DNA of 21,201 bases from Pontiellaceae bacterium (GTDB taxonomy: Bacteria; Verrucomicrobiota; Kiritimatiellia; Kiritimatiellales; Tichowtungiaceae): assembly GCA_029934215.1 (NCBI GenBank), contig JAOZMR010000012.1, positions 1-21,201 of the forward strand, in the 5' to 3' direction. Below are positions 1 to 7,769 of the stretch, piece by piece. The notes beneath the pieces were generated by a model that saw only the letters and a list, made by a program, of their open reading frames with translations, did not search any database and had not been told where the DNA came from. Position 1 is the stretch's first letter. The number at the start of each line of letters is the position of its first letter. A program made the translations under genes and the position numbers.

Positions 1-201
1 CTGCCGTTTTCGAGGAAACTCGTGACCTTTGAGCTTAAGTGGTAAGGCTACGGTATGATCCGAGAAATATTCTTTTTCCCAAGAATTTGCCCTGCTTTAT
101 TCTGTCGTTGTTCGGCCTTTGTCGATGACCAGCTAAATCTATTTGGGCAATGTATCATGGGGTAAATCCTTCGTATATATCACACGTTAACGTCCGTATA
201 T

Positions 202-238
202 TCGCATATACACAATGATGCGCAAGAATTATATGCGA
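202..238. repeat. 9-bp perfect inverted repeat, operator-like or site-like
   Basis: TCGCATATA (202-210) and TATATGCGA (230-238) are exact reverse complements separated by 19 nt. Related GTATAT/CATATA words occur just upstream (171-200), with the palindrome CGTTAACG. The function is unknown; it could be a protein-binding site or a recombination site. No gene starts close by on the plus strand. Confidence 0.35.
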
Positions 239-616
239 GATATCGCAGAAAATTAGTCGATCACAAACCGCCCGCAACCAGGGTAAAACTAGCGGGTCGC
301 GGCACTAGTGTTTTTGCACCTTTTGACCCGATCATTGACTATCATTATTTTTGACTCCAAAAAGTGTTTACCACCACACCCCAATTACAGCAAAAGCTTG
401 ATGCGCCGAATCGGCTCAAAAAAACAAGACGCAGCGGCGAAGAGTAATTAAAAATACAATGTTGTTTGCGACTGCTAAAGAAGCGAAATCCATGAGGACA
501 TTTCAAACCGCCGCAAACCGGCACATTTCACGCCGCCGCTGACAATGGGACGGCAACGCTAAGGCGTGGTAAACATCCGTGGTAATAAATCTCCCGATGT
601 TTGGACATTTTTGTTT

Positions 617-646
617 AAAGTGGCGTCACTCAACTTGCGAGACAAA
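617..646 (-). repeat. 30-bp dispersed motif, copy A
   Basis: Read on the minus strand this has the form TTTGTCTCG-N14-CCACTTT. The same frame with the same spacing recurs at 19042-19071 (plus) and 21117-21146 (minus), with 23 to 24 of 30 positions shared between pairs by hand alignment. Here it lies in the 3' flank of the histidine kinase gene, and further along on the minus strand is a TTACCACGGA-type word. Function unknown. Confidence 0.6.
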
Positions 647-698
647 CCTCTAAAGTGGGCTTTTTGTATGAGGGCTGTAATGTCATTCAACCCAAGTA

Positions 699-1871
699 TC
701 ACATTTTTGGCGGTGCTTCCAGAAGCGACATCCGCACATCGTCGCGCGGGAAATGGAGAGTGAAGGCTGTTCCGCGCTCCGGCGTACTACAGATTTCGAT
801 CTCGCCCCCATGATCGCGCAAAATCCGTTGCACAATCATGAGTCCAAGCCCAGAACCCTCCTCCTTTGTTGTATGGTACGCTTCGAAAATCGCGCCAAGA
901 TCGTCCGGAGCAATCCCTGGTCCATTGTCCTCAAAACAAAGACTCACAAAACGAGACGTCACCTCCGTTCGGATCTCAAGAATCCCGCCATCACCCATCG
1001 CCTGAAGCGCATTTTTAATGACGTTAAAGAACGCCTGCTTCACCTGCGTCTCATCTGCCGGAACACTCGGAACATCCTTTGTCGTCTTGCGTTCCACCAA
1101 AATCCGACGGTTCGCCGTTTCGTGCGCCAACAGAATCAACGTCTCGTCGAGTATCCGCTCCATCTTCACCGGTTTACGATCCGGAAGAGACGGACGAATC
1201 GCCCGCAAAAACTGTGTAATAATTCGGTCGAGGCGATGCACCTCGCGCTGGGAAACATCGACAAGCTCCGTTAGATTCTCGCGCAAAGATTCATCCGCGA
1301 CATCGTTGAGCTCTCGCTCCAACAACTGCAAATGAATCGTTAACGCGTTCAAAGGGTTTCCAATCTCGTGCGCAACACCTGCCGCTAAAAGAGTCAATGC
1401 CTTCATCCGTTCAGACTCAATCGACTCCTCGGTTGTTTCGCGGTCGCGGGTTACATCACGAAAAATCACAACTGCGCCTTGTTCGCCCTGCTCCACTGCG
1501 GCTAACGGAACCACATAAAACTCCACGAATCGATGATCCGGATAGGTCACTTCAATTTCGCGTCGAACCAGCTTTTCCCACTCCTCTTCATCAAGATTCA
1601 ACACCTTTTCCCAGTTGATATCGCGGATATACCGAGCAATCGGTTGGCCCTCGGCATCAGCGAGCTTAAAACCAAACAACCCCTCCGCCGTCCGATTGGC
1701 ATAGCGAATACGCGCACCAGATCCGACCATAACAATACCTTCTTGAATCGCTTGAAAAATCGTTTCAAGCAATCCCTTTTCGCGAGCCAGATGCAGAAAC
1801 TGCGTCTGAACGCTATCTGAATCCATTCGATCTAAACGATCGATCAATTTATCGAGGAATTTTGATTTCAT
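699..1871 (-). CDS. PAS-domain sensor histidine kinase, NtrB-like, soluble
   Basis: A 390-residue sensor kinase of a two-component system that should autophosphorylate on histidine and pass phosphate to a response regulator. An N-terminal helical part (about 1-35) leads to a PAS domain (about 35-140, with GIVMVGSGARIRYANRTAEG). The dimerisation and phosphoacceptor helix carries GVAHEIGNPLNAL, with the histidine at about residue 168. The ATPase domain has the N box (NVIKNALQAM), the G1 box (DNGPGIA) and the G2 box (GSGLGL). No membrane segment is visible, so it probably senses a cytoplasmic signal. The layout resembles NtrB/AtoS-type kinases that partner sigma-54 activators, and rpoN is two genes away, but no response regulator is in the window. 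The gene starts 28 bp after the upstream ATPase gene and may be cotranscribed with it. Confidence 0.9.
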   Translation of the reverse strand: MKSKFLDKLIDRLDRMDSDSVQTQFLHLAREKGLLETIFQAIQEGIVMVGSGARIRYANRTAEGLFGFKLADAEGQPIARYIRDINWEKVLNLDEEEWEKLVRREIEVTYPDHRFVEFYVVPLAAVEQGEQGAVVIFRDVTRDRETTEESIESERMKALTLLAAGVAHEIGNPLNALTIHLQLLERELNDVADESLRENLTELVDVSQREVHRLDRIITQFLRAIRPSLPDRKPVKMERILDETLILLAHETANRRILVERKTTKDVPSVPADETQVKQAFFNVIKNALQAMGDGGILEIRTEVTSRFVSLCFEDNGPGIAPDDLGAIFEAYHTTKEEGSGLGLMIVQRILRDHGGEIEICSTPERGTAFTLHFPRDDVRMSLLEAPPKM

Positions 1872-1899
1872 TTTTTTCTTTGTTTTAACGGGTTCTCGT

Positions 1900-3300
1900 T
1901 TATTGCCAACTCCCTGTAGAGGTCGGCGAGACCCCTAGCTGATACAGCGCAAGTGGTAGAGGCTCGATCGGTATTCCCGCAGAACGAGGAACCTCCCACG
2001 AGCGACTCCAAATTCTGGATCGCTCATATTTGGCAAGCTGCTTAAAATCTTTAGCTCGTTGTCGATGCGACCATTTCACCTCTATCGGATTGATTTTACC
2101 ATCTCCCAAATGAGCAATATCAACTTCACCTTCGCCCTTGATGTAAAACGTTTGGTGAAAACGACTGACGTGAGTCACCGCACATGCCTCTACAATTGCC
2201 GATGCCATGCTCGGATCTTCAATCGCCGGAACCGCCTGTTCAGAAAACGGGGAAGATGTCGGATTTAACCAGCTGCGAATCGCGTGGTATATGAATGGAT
2301 CACTAAACATCACCTTTCGTGCCTTTTTGGGAGCAGCGACCAATTTGTCTTCGTGCAATGCTGGCTGAACAAATAAGACATCCATTCGCCCAAGCATTGT
2401 GATGTAGTCACTCACAGTTGCGGGATGATCAATGGATAAATCTTTAGAAAGGTTGTTCCATGTCACCTGAGACCCAAGGCGAGTCACCACGGCACCTAGA
2501 ACTTCCCGCAGAAAATGCTCCTGCTTTCCGCGCTTCATCATGTCGCCGCGAATCCAGTCGCTGTAAGTCAAAAACGTGGCTTGCGTAATTTGATGATACT
2601 CCGTCAGGTCGTTAATGGCTCGTAGATATCCACCATGCAACAAATAGTCGCTGAACGCCTGATCCAGATTTACGCGAACCTCTGCAGGGATCAATGATGC
2701 ATTTAACGGCACCTCCTTCGCCTCCGGAACAGAAATCCCTTTCAACACAACCGTTTCGTGAAACGTTAACGGAAAGAGGTGGAAACCCACAAAGTCTGCC
2801 CGTCCGCGACGACCTGGGAAACGCACACGAGCCTCACGAATAATCAGGGAATCCGACCCAGTCAACAGCAAAACCACCTGATCGAGAACCCCAGAATCCG
2901 CGAGAAATTTAACTCCTTTATCCCAGTTTTTTACATATGTAATTTCATCAAACAAGATATAGAAAGGAGTCGCTTCCGGTTGTTCGGAAACCGTTGTTTC
3001 GATCAATCGCACCAATGCATAGTGGTCATTCACCAACTCTCCCGTATAATAAACAACATGCTCTGGCTCAACGCCAGAATCGAGAAGTTCGACCATCCAT
3101 TGCTTCAGCACGGTCGTTTTCCCGATCTGCCGACCACCTGTCATCGAATAAATACCTGGAACCCCTATTGGCAAGCGATCCAACAATGGAAAACGATATA
3201 CCAGCGGGTATTCCTCCAATCTCCGAAGATTAGGGTCCGTTTCCCGAAAATCCGCTCCGGGGATTTGATGTGTATTATGAGCCGCGAATAAACTACCCAT
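1900..3300 (-). CDS. AAA ATPase with C-terminal DUF4143-type domain
   Basis: A 466-residue protein of the large, poorly understood family of P-loop ATPases with a C-terminal DUF4143 domain, common in archaea and anaerobic bacteria. Counting from the chosen start, the Walker A motif GGRQIGKTT is at about 55-63 and the Walker B motif YILFDEI at about 114-120. The C-terminal half has the winged-helix-like SVSDYITML-type region (here ATVSDYITML) and ends in a PD-(D/E)XK-like core, GEVDIAHLGDGKINPIEVKW. An upstream in-frame ATG at 3330 exists, but 3300 is preferred because GGCGGAGG sits six bases before it. A dyad at 3339-3362 lies upstream and may be its operator. The biological role is not known; no toxin, transposon or restriction partner is adjacent. 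Confidence 0.85.
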   Translation of the reverse strand: MGSLFAAHNTHQIPGADFRETDPNLRRLEEYPLVYRFPLLDRLPIGVPGIYSMTGGRQIGKTTVLKQWMVELLDSGVEPEHVVYYTGELVNDHYALVRLIETTVSEQPEATPFYILFDEITYVKNWDKGVKFLADSGVLDQVVLLLTGSDSLIIREARVRFPGRRGRADFVGFHLFPLTFHETVVLKGISVPEAKEVPLNASLIPAEVRVNLDQAFSDYLLHGGYLRAINDLTEYHQITQATFLTYSDWIRGDMMKRGKQEHFLREVLGAVVTRLGSQVTWNNLSKDLSIDHPATVSDYITMLGRMDVLFVQPALHEDKLVAAPKKARKVMFSDPFIYHAIRSWLNPTSSPFSEQAVPAIEDPSMASAIVEACAVTHVSRFHQTFYIKGEGEVDIAHLGDGKINPIEVKWSHRQRAKDFKQLAKYERSRIWSRSWEVPRSAGIPIEPLPLALYQLGVSPTSTGSWQ

Positions 3301-3338
3301 TTTTTGCCTCCGCCAAGCATATTTCAGCACTGCTTAAA

Positions 3339-3362
3339 TTTAGTCAATGGGTAATGACTAAA
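3339..3362. promoter_or_regulatory. Perfect 8-bp dyad, candidate operator
   Basis: TTTAGTCA (3339-3346) and TGACTAAA (3355-3362) are perfect inverted arms with an 8-nt spacer. The dyad lies between the divergent ATPase gene and the RNase P RNA gene, about 40 bases before the ATPase start, where a dimeric repressor could act. No regulator gene is next to it. Confidence 0.4.
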
Positions 3363-3426
3363 AAGAAAACGCGCTCACAACCCCTCATACAAAATGCAGA
3401 CCGTTCAATCTGCGAAATGATAAGGC

Positions 3427-3455
3427 TTGTCATTCCATGCCGCCTAGCGTAGCTT
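3427..3455 (+). promoter_or_regulatory. Probable sigma-70-type promoter of rnpB
   Basis: TTGTCA (3427-3432) and TAGCTT (3450-3455) are separated by 17 bp. The start point predicted about 7 nt further on coincides with the 5' end of the RNase P RNA (about 3461-3463), which supports the assignment. The -10 box is only a partial match to consensus. Confidence 0.55.
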
Positions 3456-3460
3456 CTCCT

Positions 3461-3798
3461 TTGCAGGCAGAGTGTATCGGCCGCTCTCCTTCGGGAGGGA
3501 GGAAAGTCCGGACTCCGCAGGGCAGGACGTTCCGTGGTTAACGCGGGAACTTCGGCGCGATATCGCCGGGGATGGAAAGTGCCACAGAAAATGAACCGCC
3601 TCGTTTGAGGTAAGGGTGAAAAGGTGGGGTAAGAGCCTACCGCTCCAAGGGTAACCGAGGAGGCAGGGTAAACCCCGTCCGGAGCAAGATCAAATAGGGA
3701 TCAAGAGGCTGCCCGCCTCGCTTGAGATCCGGGTTGATTGCATAGATAAATGGTCGTGCCTTCGGGTAACAAAATCCGGCTTACCGCTCTGCCTGCAT
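3461..3798 (+). ncRNA. rnpB: RNase P RNA, bacterial class A
   Basis: The catalytic RNA that matures the 5' ends of tRNAs. The hallmark block GAGGAAAGTCCGGACTCC lies near 3497-3514, followed by the conserved ACAGAAA, the GGTAAACCCCGTCCGGAGC block near 3666-3684, and the 3' block with ATAAATGGTCG and ACAAAATCCGGCTTAC. The terminal P1 helix is exact: GCAGGCAGAG at 3463-3472 pairs with CTCTGCCTGC at 3787-3796, which fixes both ends. The length (about 335 nt) and arrangement fit a type A RNA. The 3' end abuts the stop codon of convergent rpoN (3799-3801). No clear U-tract terminator follows, so readthrough would make antisense RNA to rpoN. Confidence 0.97.
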
Positions 3799-5211
3799 TT
3801 AAGTTTGCCGTCGAAGACGGGCTGGGAGAATGTTAAGCTGTCCTCGGTATTTCGCAACGGTGCGGCGAGCAATATTGATGCCCTGCTCGCTTAGGGTGTA
3901 GACAAGCTTTTGGTCGGATAGTGGCTTCTTCTTGTCTTCATCTCGAACAATGTCGCCGAGAGTGCTTTTGATGACGGCGTTGGAGATGACGGTACCGTCG
4001 GTCTGAACGACGGCGGTGGTGAAGAAATGCTTGAACTCAAAGGTTCCCTGCGGCGTTGCCATATATTTCCCGTTGCAGGCCCGGCTGACGGTGGCCTCAT
4101 GAACGCCAATGATTTCGGCGACGCTTTTCATTTTCAGGGGTTGGATGCTTTTTATGCCGTGTTCGAAAAAACGTTCTTGCACGCGAACTATTTCGGTGGC
4201 GATGCGGTGGATTGTATTTTGCCGCTGGTCGATGCTTCGTATAAAAAACTTGCTTTTCGCGATCTTTTCCCGGATGTATTTTCGGGTTTCGTCGGTGGTG
4301 GTTTTTTCTTTCATCAATTGAAGATATTTCGTGCTGATGAATAGGTGCGGATAGAGGCTTTTGTTCTGAGTAACCGTCCAGACCCCATCGCGTTTTTCAA
4401 CCGTGATTTCTGGGATGACGTATTCCGTGCGTTCCGCTGCGAAATTGCGCCCAGGTTTTGGGTCTAGATCGGCAATGGACTTGGAGAGCTCCTTGATTTT
4501 TTCGAGCGGCAGGCGCATGGCAGTAGCGATTTTCTCGTATCGGTGATTTCCTAGATGGTCGAGATGGTTGCGTATGAGCTGGGCTTCGAGGGAATCGCCC
4601 CTTCCCTGGTGGCGCAGTTGAATGAGTAAGCATTCTTCGAGAGAGCGGGCACCAACTCCGATGGGGTCGAAGCTTTGAATGATGGTGGTGATGCGTTCGA
4701 AAAGTTCCTCTGGAAATTCGGGGGTGGCACCGATGATCCCGTCGAGGTCGATCTGGAGATAACCATCATCGTCGATGCTTCCAATAATGACGTCCGCAAT
4801 GCCGCGTTCTCGCTTGTCGAACCCAACGAGAGACGCTTGAGCGGTTAGATGGTCTTGCAGAGATTCAATGTTTGAAATGGAATCCATCATGAACTGGTGT
4901 TTGTCTTCGTCTGGCTTGGACATGGAAATCTGATTTCTACGGAAATCTTCGTCCCATTCAGCGATTTCGGTGAGTTCATCGATCTCTCGATCGTCGCGCA
5001 GCTCGTCGCGGGCGGTCTCCTCGAAATCGATAATTTCCTCCACCTCAGATGCATCGCGGTCGAGGGTCGGATTTTGGTCCATTTCCTCACGAACCATCAA
5101 CTGTAGATCTAAAATCGGGAGCTGAAGAATTTTTAGAGACTGGATCATTTGCGGAGTGAGCGACTGCTCCATCCGCTGCTGCTGAACTAAACCTAGAGAC
5201 TGTTCGACCAT
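3799..5211 (-). CDS. rpoN: RNA polymerase sigma-54 factor
   Basis: The alternative sigma factor that directs RNA polymerase to -24/-12 promoters and needs AAA+ activators. At 470 residues it is of usual size. It has the glutamine/leucine-rich Region I (LVQQQRMEQSLTPQMIQSLKI, residues 8-28, split here only for naming), an acidic Region II (about 50-100), the core-binding part, the helix-turn-helix with HEATVSRACNGKYMATPQG, and the RpoN box ARRTVAKYR at 448-456. After the box only 14 residues remain. The gene diverges from the YycJ-like hydrolase across 73 bp and converges on rnpB. No clear Shine-Dalgarno precedes the ATG. The histidine kinase at 699-1871 is of a type that often works through sigma-54 activators, but no such activator is present here. 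Confidence 0.97.
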   Translation of the reverse strand: MVEQSLGLVQQQRMEQSLTPQMIQSLKILQLPILDLQLMVREEMDQNPTLDRDASEVEEIIDFEETARDELRDDREIDELTEIAEWDEDFRRNQISMSKPDEDKHQFMMDSISNIESLQDHLTAQASLVGFDKRERGIADVIIGSIDDDGYLQIDLDGIIGATPEFPEELFERITTIIQSFDPIGVGARSLEECLLIQLRHQGRGDSLEAQLIRNHLDHLGNHRYEKIATAMRLPLEKIKELSKSIADLDPKPGRNFAAERTEYVIPEITVEKRDGVWTVTQNKSLYPHLFISTKYLQLMKEKTTTDETRKYIREKIAKSKFFIRSIDQRQNTIHRIATEIVRVQERFFEHGIKSIQPLKMKSVAEIIGVHEATVSRACNGKYMATPQGTFEFKHFFTTAVVQTDGTVISNAVIKSTLGDIVRDEDKKKPLSDQKLVYTLSEQGINIARRTVAKYRGQLNILPARLRRQT

Positions 5212-5284
5212 TTGGATTTACAATTAGAGTAACCTGTTCGATACTACGCGTTCGACTTTATTAACATAACTGACTGAGTTTACA
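5212..5284. promoter_or_regulatory. Divergent promoter region of rpoN and the YycJ-like gene
   Basis: The 73-bp AT-rich gap must carry the start signals of both divergent genes. The word TTTACAAT occurs just ahead of each end (near 5217 and 5279). Neither ATG has an obvious Shine-Dalgarno sequence, so initiation may be leaderless or weak. No consensus -35/-10 pair could be assigned with confidence. Confidence 0.4.
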
Positions 5285-6073
5285 ATGAATCTTTGCGTAT
5301 TAGCCAGCGGCAGTTCCGGAAACTGCACCTTTATTTCAACAGAAAACACACGTATCTTAATTGACGCGGGCCTTTCGGCGAAGAAAACAACGGAGCGTCT
5401 AGCGGTCATCGGTGAGCGGATTGAGGATATTGACGCGATTTGCGTGACTCATGAGCACACAGACCATATTGCTGGGCTTCGTGTTCTTCAAAAAAAACAC
5501 GGGATTTCCGTGTACGCCAACGCCGGGACGATCGACGGAATCCGTGCCTCAAAGCAAGGCGGGGAAGTGGAATGCTGCCAATTCACAACAGGGGCGATGT
5601 TTGAAATCGGCGACGTTGCTCTGGAACCGTTTTCGATTCCGCACGATGCATATGAACCCGTTGGTTTTCTGCTTCGGTCTGGACCGCACTCCATTGGGCT
5701 GGCAACGGATGTCGGGATTGTCACAAACCTGCTTCGCGAAAAACTTCGCGAATGCCACGCCGTGGTTATTGAGGCGAACCACGACGAAGAACTGGTGCGT
5801 GCGTCGCCTCGTCCGTGGAGCCTAAAACAACGCATCTTGAGCAATCAGGGGCATCTTTCGAATCGGGCATCTGCGGAATTGATTGCCGAGATTGCTGGAG
5901 AAAAATTATCGCACCTTTTTCTCGCGCATTTAAGCTCAGACTGCAACAGTCCAACCCACGCACGCCACATGTTCGAAACCATATTGGCGAAAGCGGGGCT
6001 CGAGCGTATACGTGTTTCGTTGACCAGCGCAGGCTCGGTTAGCGACTTTTTAAAACTAGAGAATATAAAATAA
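5285..6073 (+). CDS. Metallo-beta-lactamase-fold hydrolase, YycJ/WalJ type
   Basis: A 262-residue metal-dependent hydrolase. The N-terminus (LASGSSGNCTFI) and ILIDAGLS are typical of the YycJ/WalJ branch of the fold. The zinc-binding motif HEHTDH is at 56-61, with further ligand candidates in SIPHDAYEP, the aspartate of LATDVG, and HLFLAHLSSDC near the C-terminus. WalJ of Firmicutes has been linked to coordination of cell wall and DNA replication, and the fold also includes nucleases, so a role in nucleic acid processing is possible. There is no signal peptide, so it is cytoplasmic. It lies 97 bp before lpxK, with a palindromic repeat in the gap. Confidence 0.9.
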   Translation: MNLCVLASGSSGNCTFISTENTRILIDAGLSAKKTTERLAVIGERIEDIDAICVTHEHTDHIAGLRVLQKKHGISVYANAGTIDGIRASKQGGEVECCQFTTGAMFEIGDVALEPFSIPHDAYEPVGFLLRSGPHSIGLATDVGIVTNLLREKLRECHAVVIEANHDEELVRASPRPWSLKQRILSNQGHLSNRASAELIAEIAGEKLSHLFLAHLSSDCNSPTHARHMFETILAKAGLERIRVSLTSAGSVSDFLKLENIK

Positions 6074-6110
6074 CAAACAAGGAACCGCTGAACGACGAAA
6101 TGGCACGTTT

Positions 6111-6125
6111 TTCCAAACCTTGGAA
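6111..6125 (-). repeat. TTCCAA-N3-TTGGAA palindrome, copy 1
   Basis: TTCCAAACCTTGGAA lies between the YycJ-like gene and lpxK, about 46 bp before the lpxK start. Like the other copies, one flank is A/T rich (TTTTT precedes it here), which gives it an orientation; in family orientation it reads on the minus strand. Other copies are at 7419, 7933, 13180 (inside rnc), 13708 (one mismatch) and 18828. Confidence 0.7.
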
Positions 6126-6170
6126 CTCGATACGCCAGGCTCGACACTCTACGACCAAAAGGAAATTTTT

Positions 6171-7325
6171 ATGCCAAATAAAACAGAAGAACGCTTAGAA
6201 GAACGCCTACTAAAGGTAATCTCAGGCGAAGTGGAAGGGAAAAGAGTCACGCTACTTTGCGGTTTTTTTAAAACATTGTCATGGTTATTTTATATGTTAG
6301 TTCAGCTCCGCCTATGGTTATTTGAGTATCGAATTATTCGAGCCAGCACGCTGGGCTGTAGAGTCATCAGCGTAGGGAACGTTACCGTTGGCGGAACAGG
6401 AAAGACCCCTATCGTCGAAACCATTGCTCGCACATTGACCGAAAAAGGGCGTACAGTTGCGATTTTAAGCCGAGGCTACAAAAGCCGAAAAACTCCATTA
6501 TGGGAAAAAATCCTTAAAAAAGAGGAACGCCTTCCGCGAATCGTATCTGATGGCAAAAGCCTACTGCTCAACTCCGACCTAGCAGGCGACGAACCATTCA
6601 TGCTGGCATCCAATCTCCCAGAAGTATCAGTCATTGTTGACCGAGACCGAGTAAAAGCTGGGAAATATGCCGTAAAAGAAATGAAATGTGACACACTCAT
6701 ACTCGACGACGGGTTTCAATACCTAAAAATTCACGAGCGAACAGACATCGTATTAGTTGACTACACAAATCCCTTTGGATACGGGAAACTTCTGCCTCGC
6801 GGTTTGTTGCGAGAACCCATGCGAAACCTAAAAAGAGCGGGCTTCATTTTCATCACAAAATGTCCACCAGAAGGCGCACCACAACTCAAAGCAAAGCTTC
6901 GCGAATTCAATGCCAAGGCGGAAATCTCGGAGTGCCGACACATATCGAAATACTTGAAAAACCTCTACACCCGCGAAAAACTAAATTTAGACGCCATTCA
7001 AGGACGAAAAGTCGCGACAATCTCCGGGATTGCCGTACCAGAAGGCTTTGAAACTGGGGTTCGCAAACTCGGTGCCGAGATCGTACACGCCGCACGTTAC
7101 GCAGACCATCATCGCTACACCCAGCAAGAAATCATCGAAACCATCAACCGCGCAGTAAAAGCCGGCGCCGAACTAATTGTAACCACCGAAAAAGATGCCG
7201 TACGTTTCCCTCGAATTGATCGCTGCGACCTACCTGTAATTTACCTACGTGTAGAAATTGAAATGCTCTCTGGATCCGAAGCCTTTAACGACTGGATCAA
7301 TCGTATATGTTTTAAAGATGCATAA
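6171..7325 (+). CDS. lpxK: Tetraacyldisaccharide 4'-kinase (lipid A synthesis)
   Basis: LpxK uses ATP to phosphorylate the 4' position of the tetraacyldisaccharide lipid A precursor at the inner face of the inner membrane. The 384-residue protein has a hydrophobic N-terminal segment (about 27-50), then VGNVTVGGTGKTPIVE, whose P-loop is at 69-80, then LSRGYKSR, GDEPFMLA, ILDDGFQY and PRGLLREP, all familiar LpxK motifs. The ATG at 6171 is chosen because AAAAGGAAA lies just before it; an open frame extends to 6120 but has no ribosome site. It is somewhat longer than the typical 320-340 residues because of the N-terminal extension. The gene marks the organism as making lipopolysaccharide. No other lipid A gene is next to it. 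Confidence 0.95.
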   Translation: MPNKTEERLEERLLKVISGEVEGKRVTLLCGFFKTLSWLFYMLVQLRLWLFEYRIIRASTLGCRVISVGNVTVGGTGKTPIVETIARTLTEKGRTVAILSRGYKSRKTPLWEKILKKEERLPRIVSDGKSLLLNSDLAGDEPFMLASNLPEVSVIVDRDRVKAGKYAVKEMKCDTLILDDGFQYLKIHERTDIVLVDYTNPFGYGKLLPRGLLREPMRNLKRAGFIFITKCPPEGAPQLKAKLREFNAKAEISECRHISKYLKNLYTREKLNLDAIQGRKVATISGIAVPEGFETGVRKLGAEIVHAARYADHHRYTQQEIIETINRAVKAGAELIVTTEKDAVRFPRIDRCDLPVIYLRVEIEMLSGSEAFNDWINRICFKDA

Positions 7326-7379
7326 AACCACACAACCCATGAAGGTATAGCAAAAAAACACAAAAAGATTTAAGCGCTG

Positions 7380-7436
7380 CCGATTGAAGATTTCCGATTG
7401 CCGATTGGGAGAAAAAGGTTCCAACCCTTGGAAAAC
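7380..7436 (+). repeat. Left arm of a ~58-bp inverted repeat
   Basis: The arm begins CCGATTGAAGATTTCCGATT and ends with the palindrome at 7419-7433. The reverse complement of 7929-7987 aligns along its whole length, with about 50 of 58 positions matching by eye and two one-base gaps. The first 20 bases are identical. The two arms enclose about 490 bp of decayed sequence, suggesting a mobile or cassette-like unit, or two separate insertions of the same repeat. Confidence 0.7.
7419..7433 (+). repeat. TTCCAA-N3-TTGGAA palindrome, copy 2
   Basis: TTCCAACCCTTGGAA, with GG before and AAA after, lies at the inner end of the left inverted arm. It is identical in its 15 bases to the copy at 18828-18842. 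Confidence 0.75.
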
Positions 7437-7516
7437 AGAAAATTTTTCATAAAACGTAGACGAGCGCTTCCAGCCTCGTTCTTTGGGTGAGCTGGACCTG
7501 AAACCGTTCATGCGCG

Positions 7517-7665
7517 GAAAAGGATCTGGAATTTTTCGAGGGCGAACCAGAAAGCATCGTACGCGTTCCGCCCGGATCGTTTGCCGTTTTCCTGACCCCG
7601 ACGCCAATCTTCCACTCATCGGAAACGAACCGATTCATAAAGTGATTATAAAAGTTAGGCACTAG
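7517..7665 (+). pseudogene. Frameshifted 3' remnant of a YhcH/YjgK/YiaL-family gene
   Basis: One frame (7517-7591) reads EKDLEFFEGEPESIVRVPPG followed by SFAVF; a second frame (7591-7665) continues PDPDANLPLIGNEPIHKV and ends IIKVRH before a TAG. Joined, these match the end of the YhcH/YjgK (DUF386) fold, where a run like DxxFF, then PGxFAIFFPxDAH, then KKVVVKV is usual. The change of frame falls between FAVF and PDPDA, where one or a few bases have been lost. The N-terminal half is not recognisable. Members of this family act in sugar acid and amino sugar metabolism, so the parent gene was probably part of a lost carbohydrate locus. Confidence 0.6.
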
Positions 7666-7769
7666 CCGTCAGCTCCAGCGGCTGAACCAGTTCGACCAAC
7701 AACGGATTGTCGGCAACCACCGGATCGCCGGTCCAACCGTCGAAGGCATAATAAAGATCCGGAACGGCC
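7655..7769 (-). pseudogene. Decayed 3' end of an unrecognised gene
   Basis: On the minus strand, 37 codons read AVPDLYYAFDGWTGDPVVAD then NPLLVELVQPLELTASA and a TAA (7655-7657). The composition is protein-like, with G/C-rich third positions, unlike the surrounding sequence. The frame is cut off abruptly at 7770, exactly where the 54-bp dispersed repeat starts, so the 5' part was replaced or deleted. Its 3' end overlaps the 3' end of the YhcH-like remnant tail to tail. The family was not recognised. Confidence 0.4.

Larger units (their letters stand above)
1..698. other. Intergenic region without a recognisable gene
   Basis: No convincing coding sequence is seen on either strand; the short open frames here lack a ribosome site and protein-like composition. 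It holds a cluster of AT-rich dyads: CGTTAACG near 185-192, and TCGCATATA at 202-210 matched by TATATGCGA at 230-238 with a 19-nt spacer. A GC-rich structured stretch at 529-568 has arms CACGCC and GGCGTG with an inner GCCG/CGGC pair. A 30-bp dispersed motif lies at 617-646. The region is downstream of the histidine kinase on the minus strand, where a partner response regulator might have been expected, but none is visible. Confidence 0.6.

Noticed and set aside
566..763. 65-codon plus-strand ORF at the left end
   Set aside because: It starts with GTG without ribosome site, spans a dispersed motif and runs into the histidine kinase gene on the other strand.
6101..6117. Sigma-54 promoter before lpxK (TGGCACG)
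   Set aside because: The -24 half fits, but the -12 GC dinucleotide is absent at the required spacing, and the T-run belongs to the palindromic repeat.
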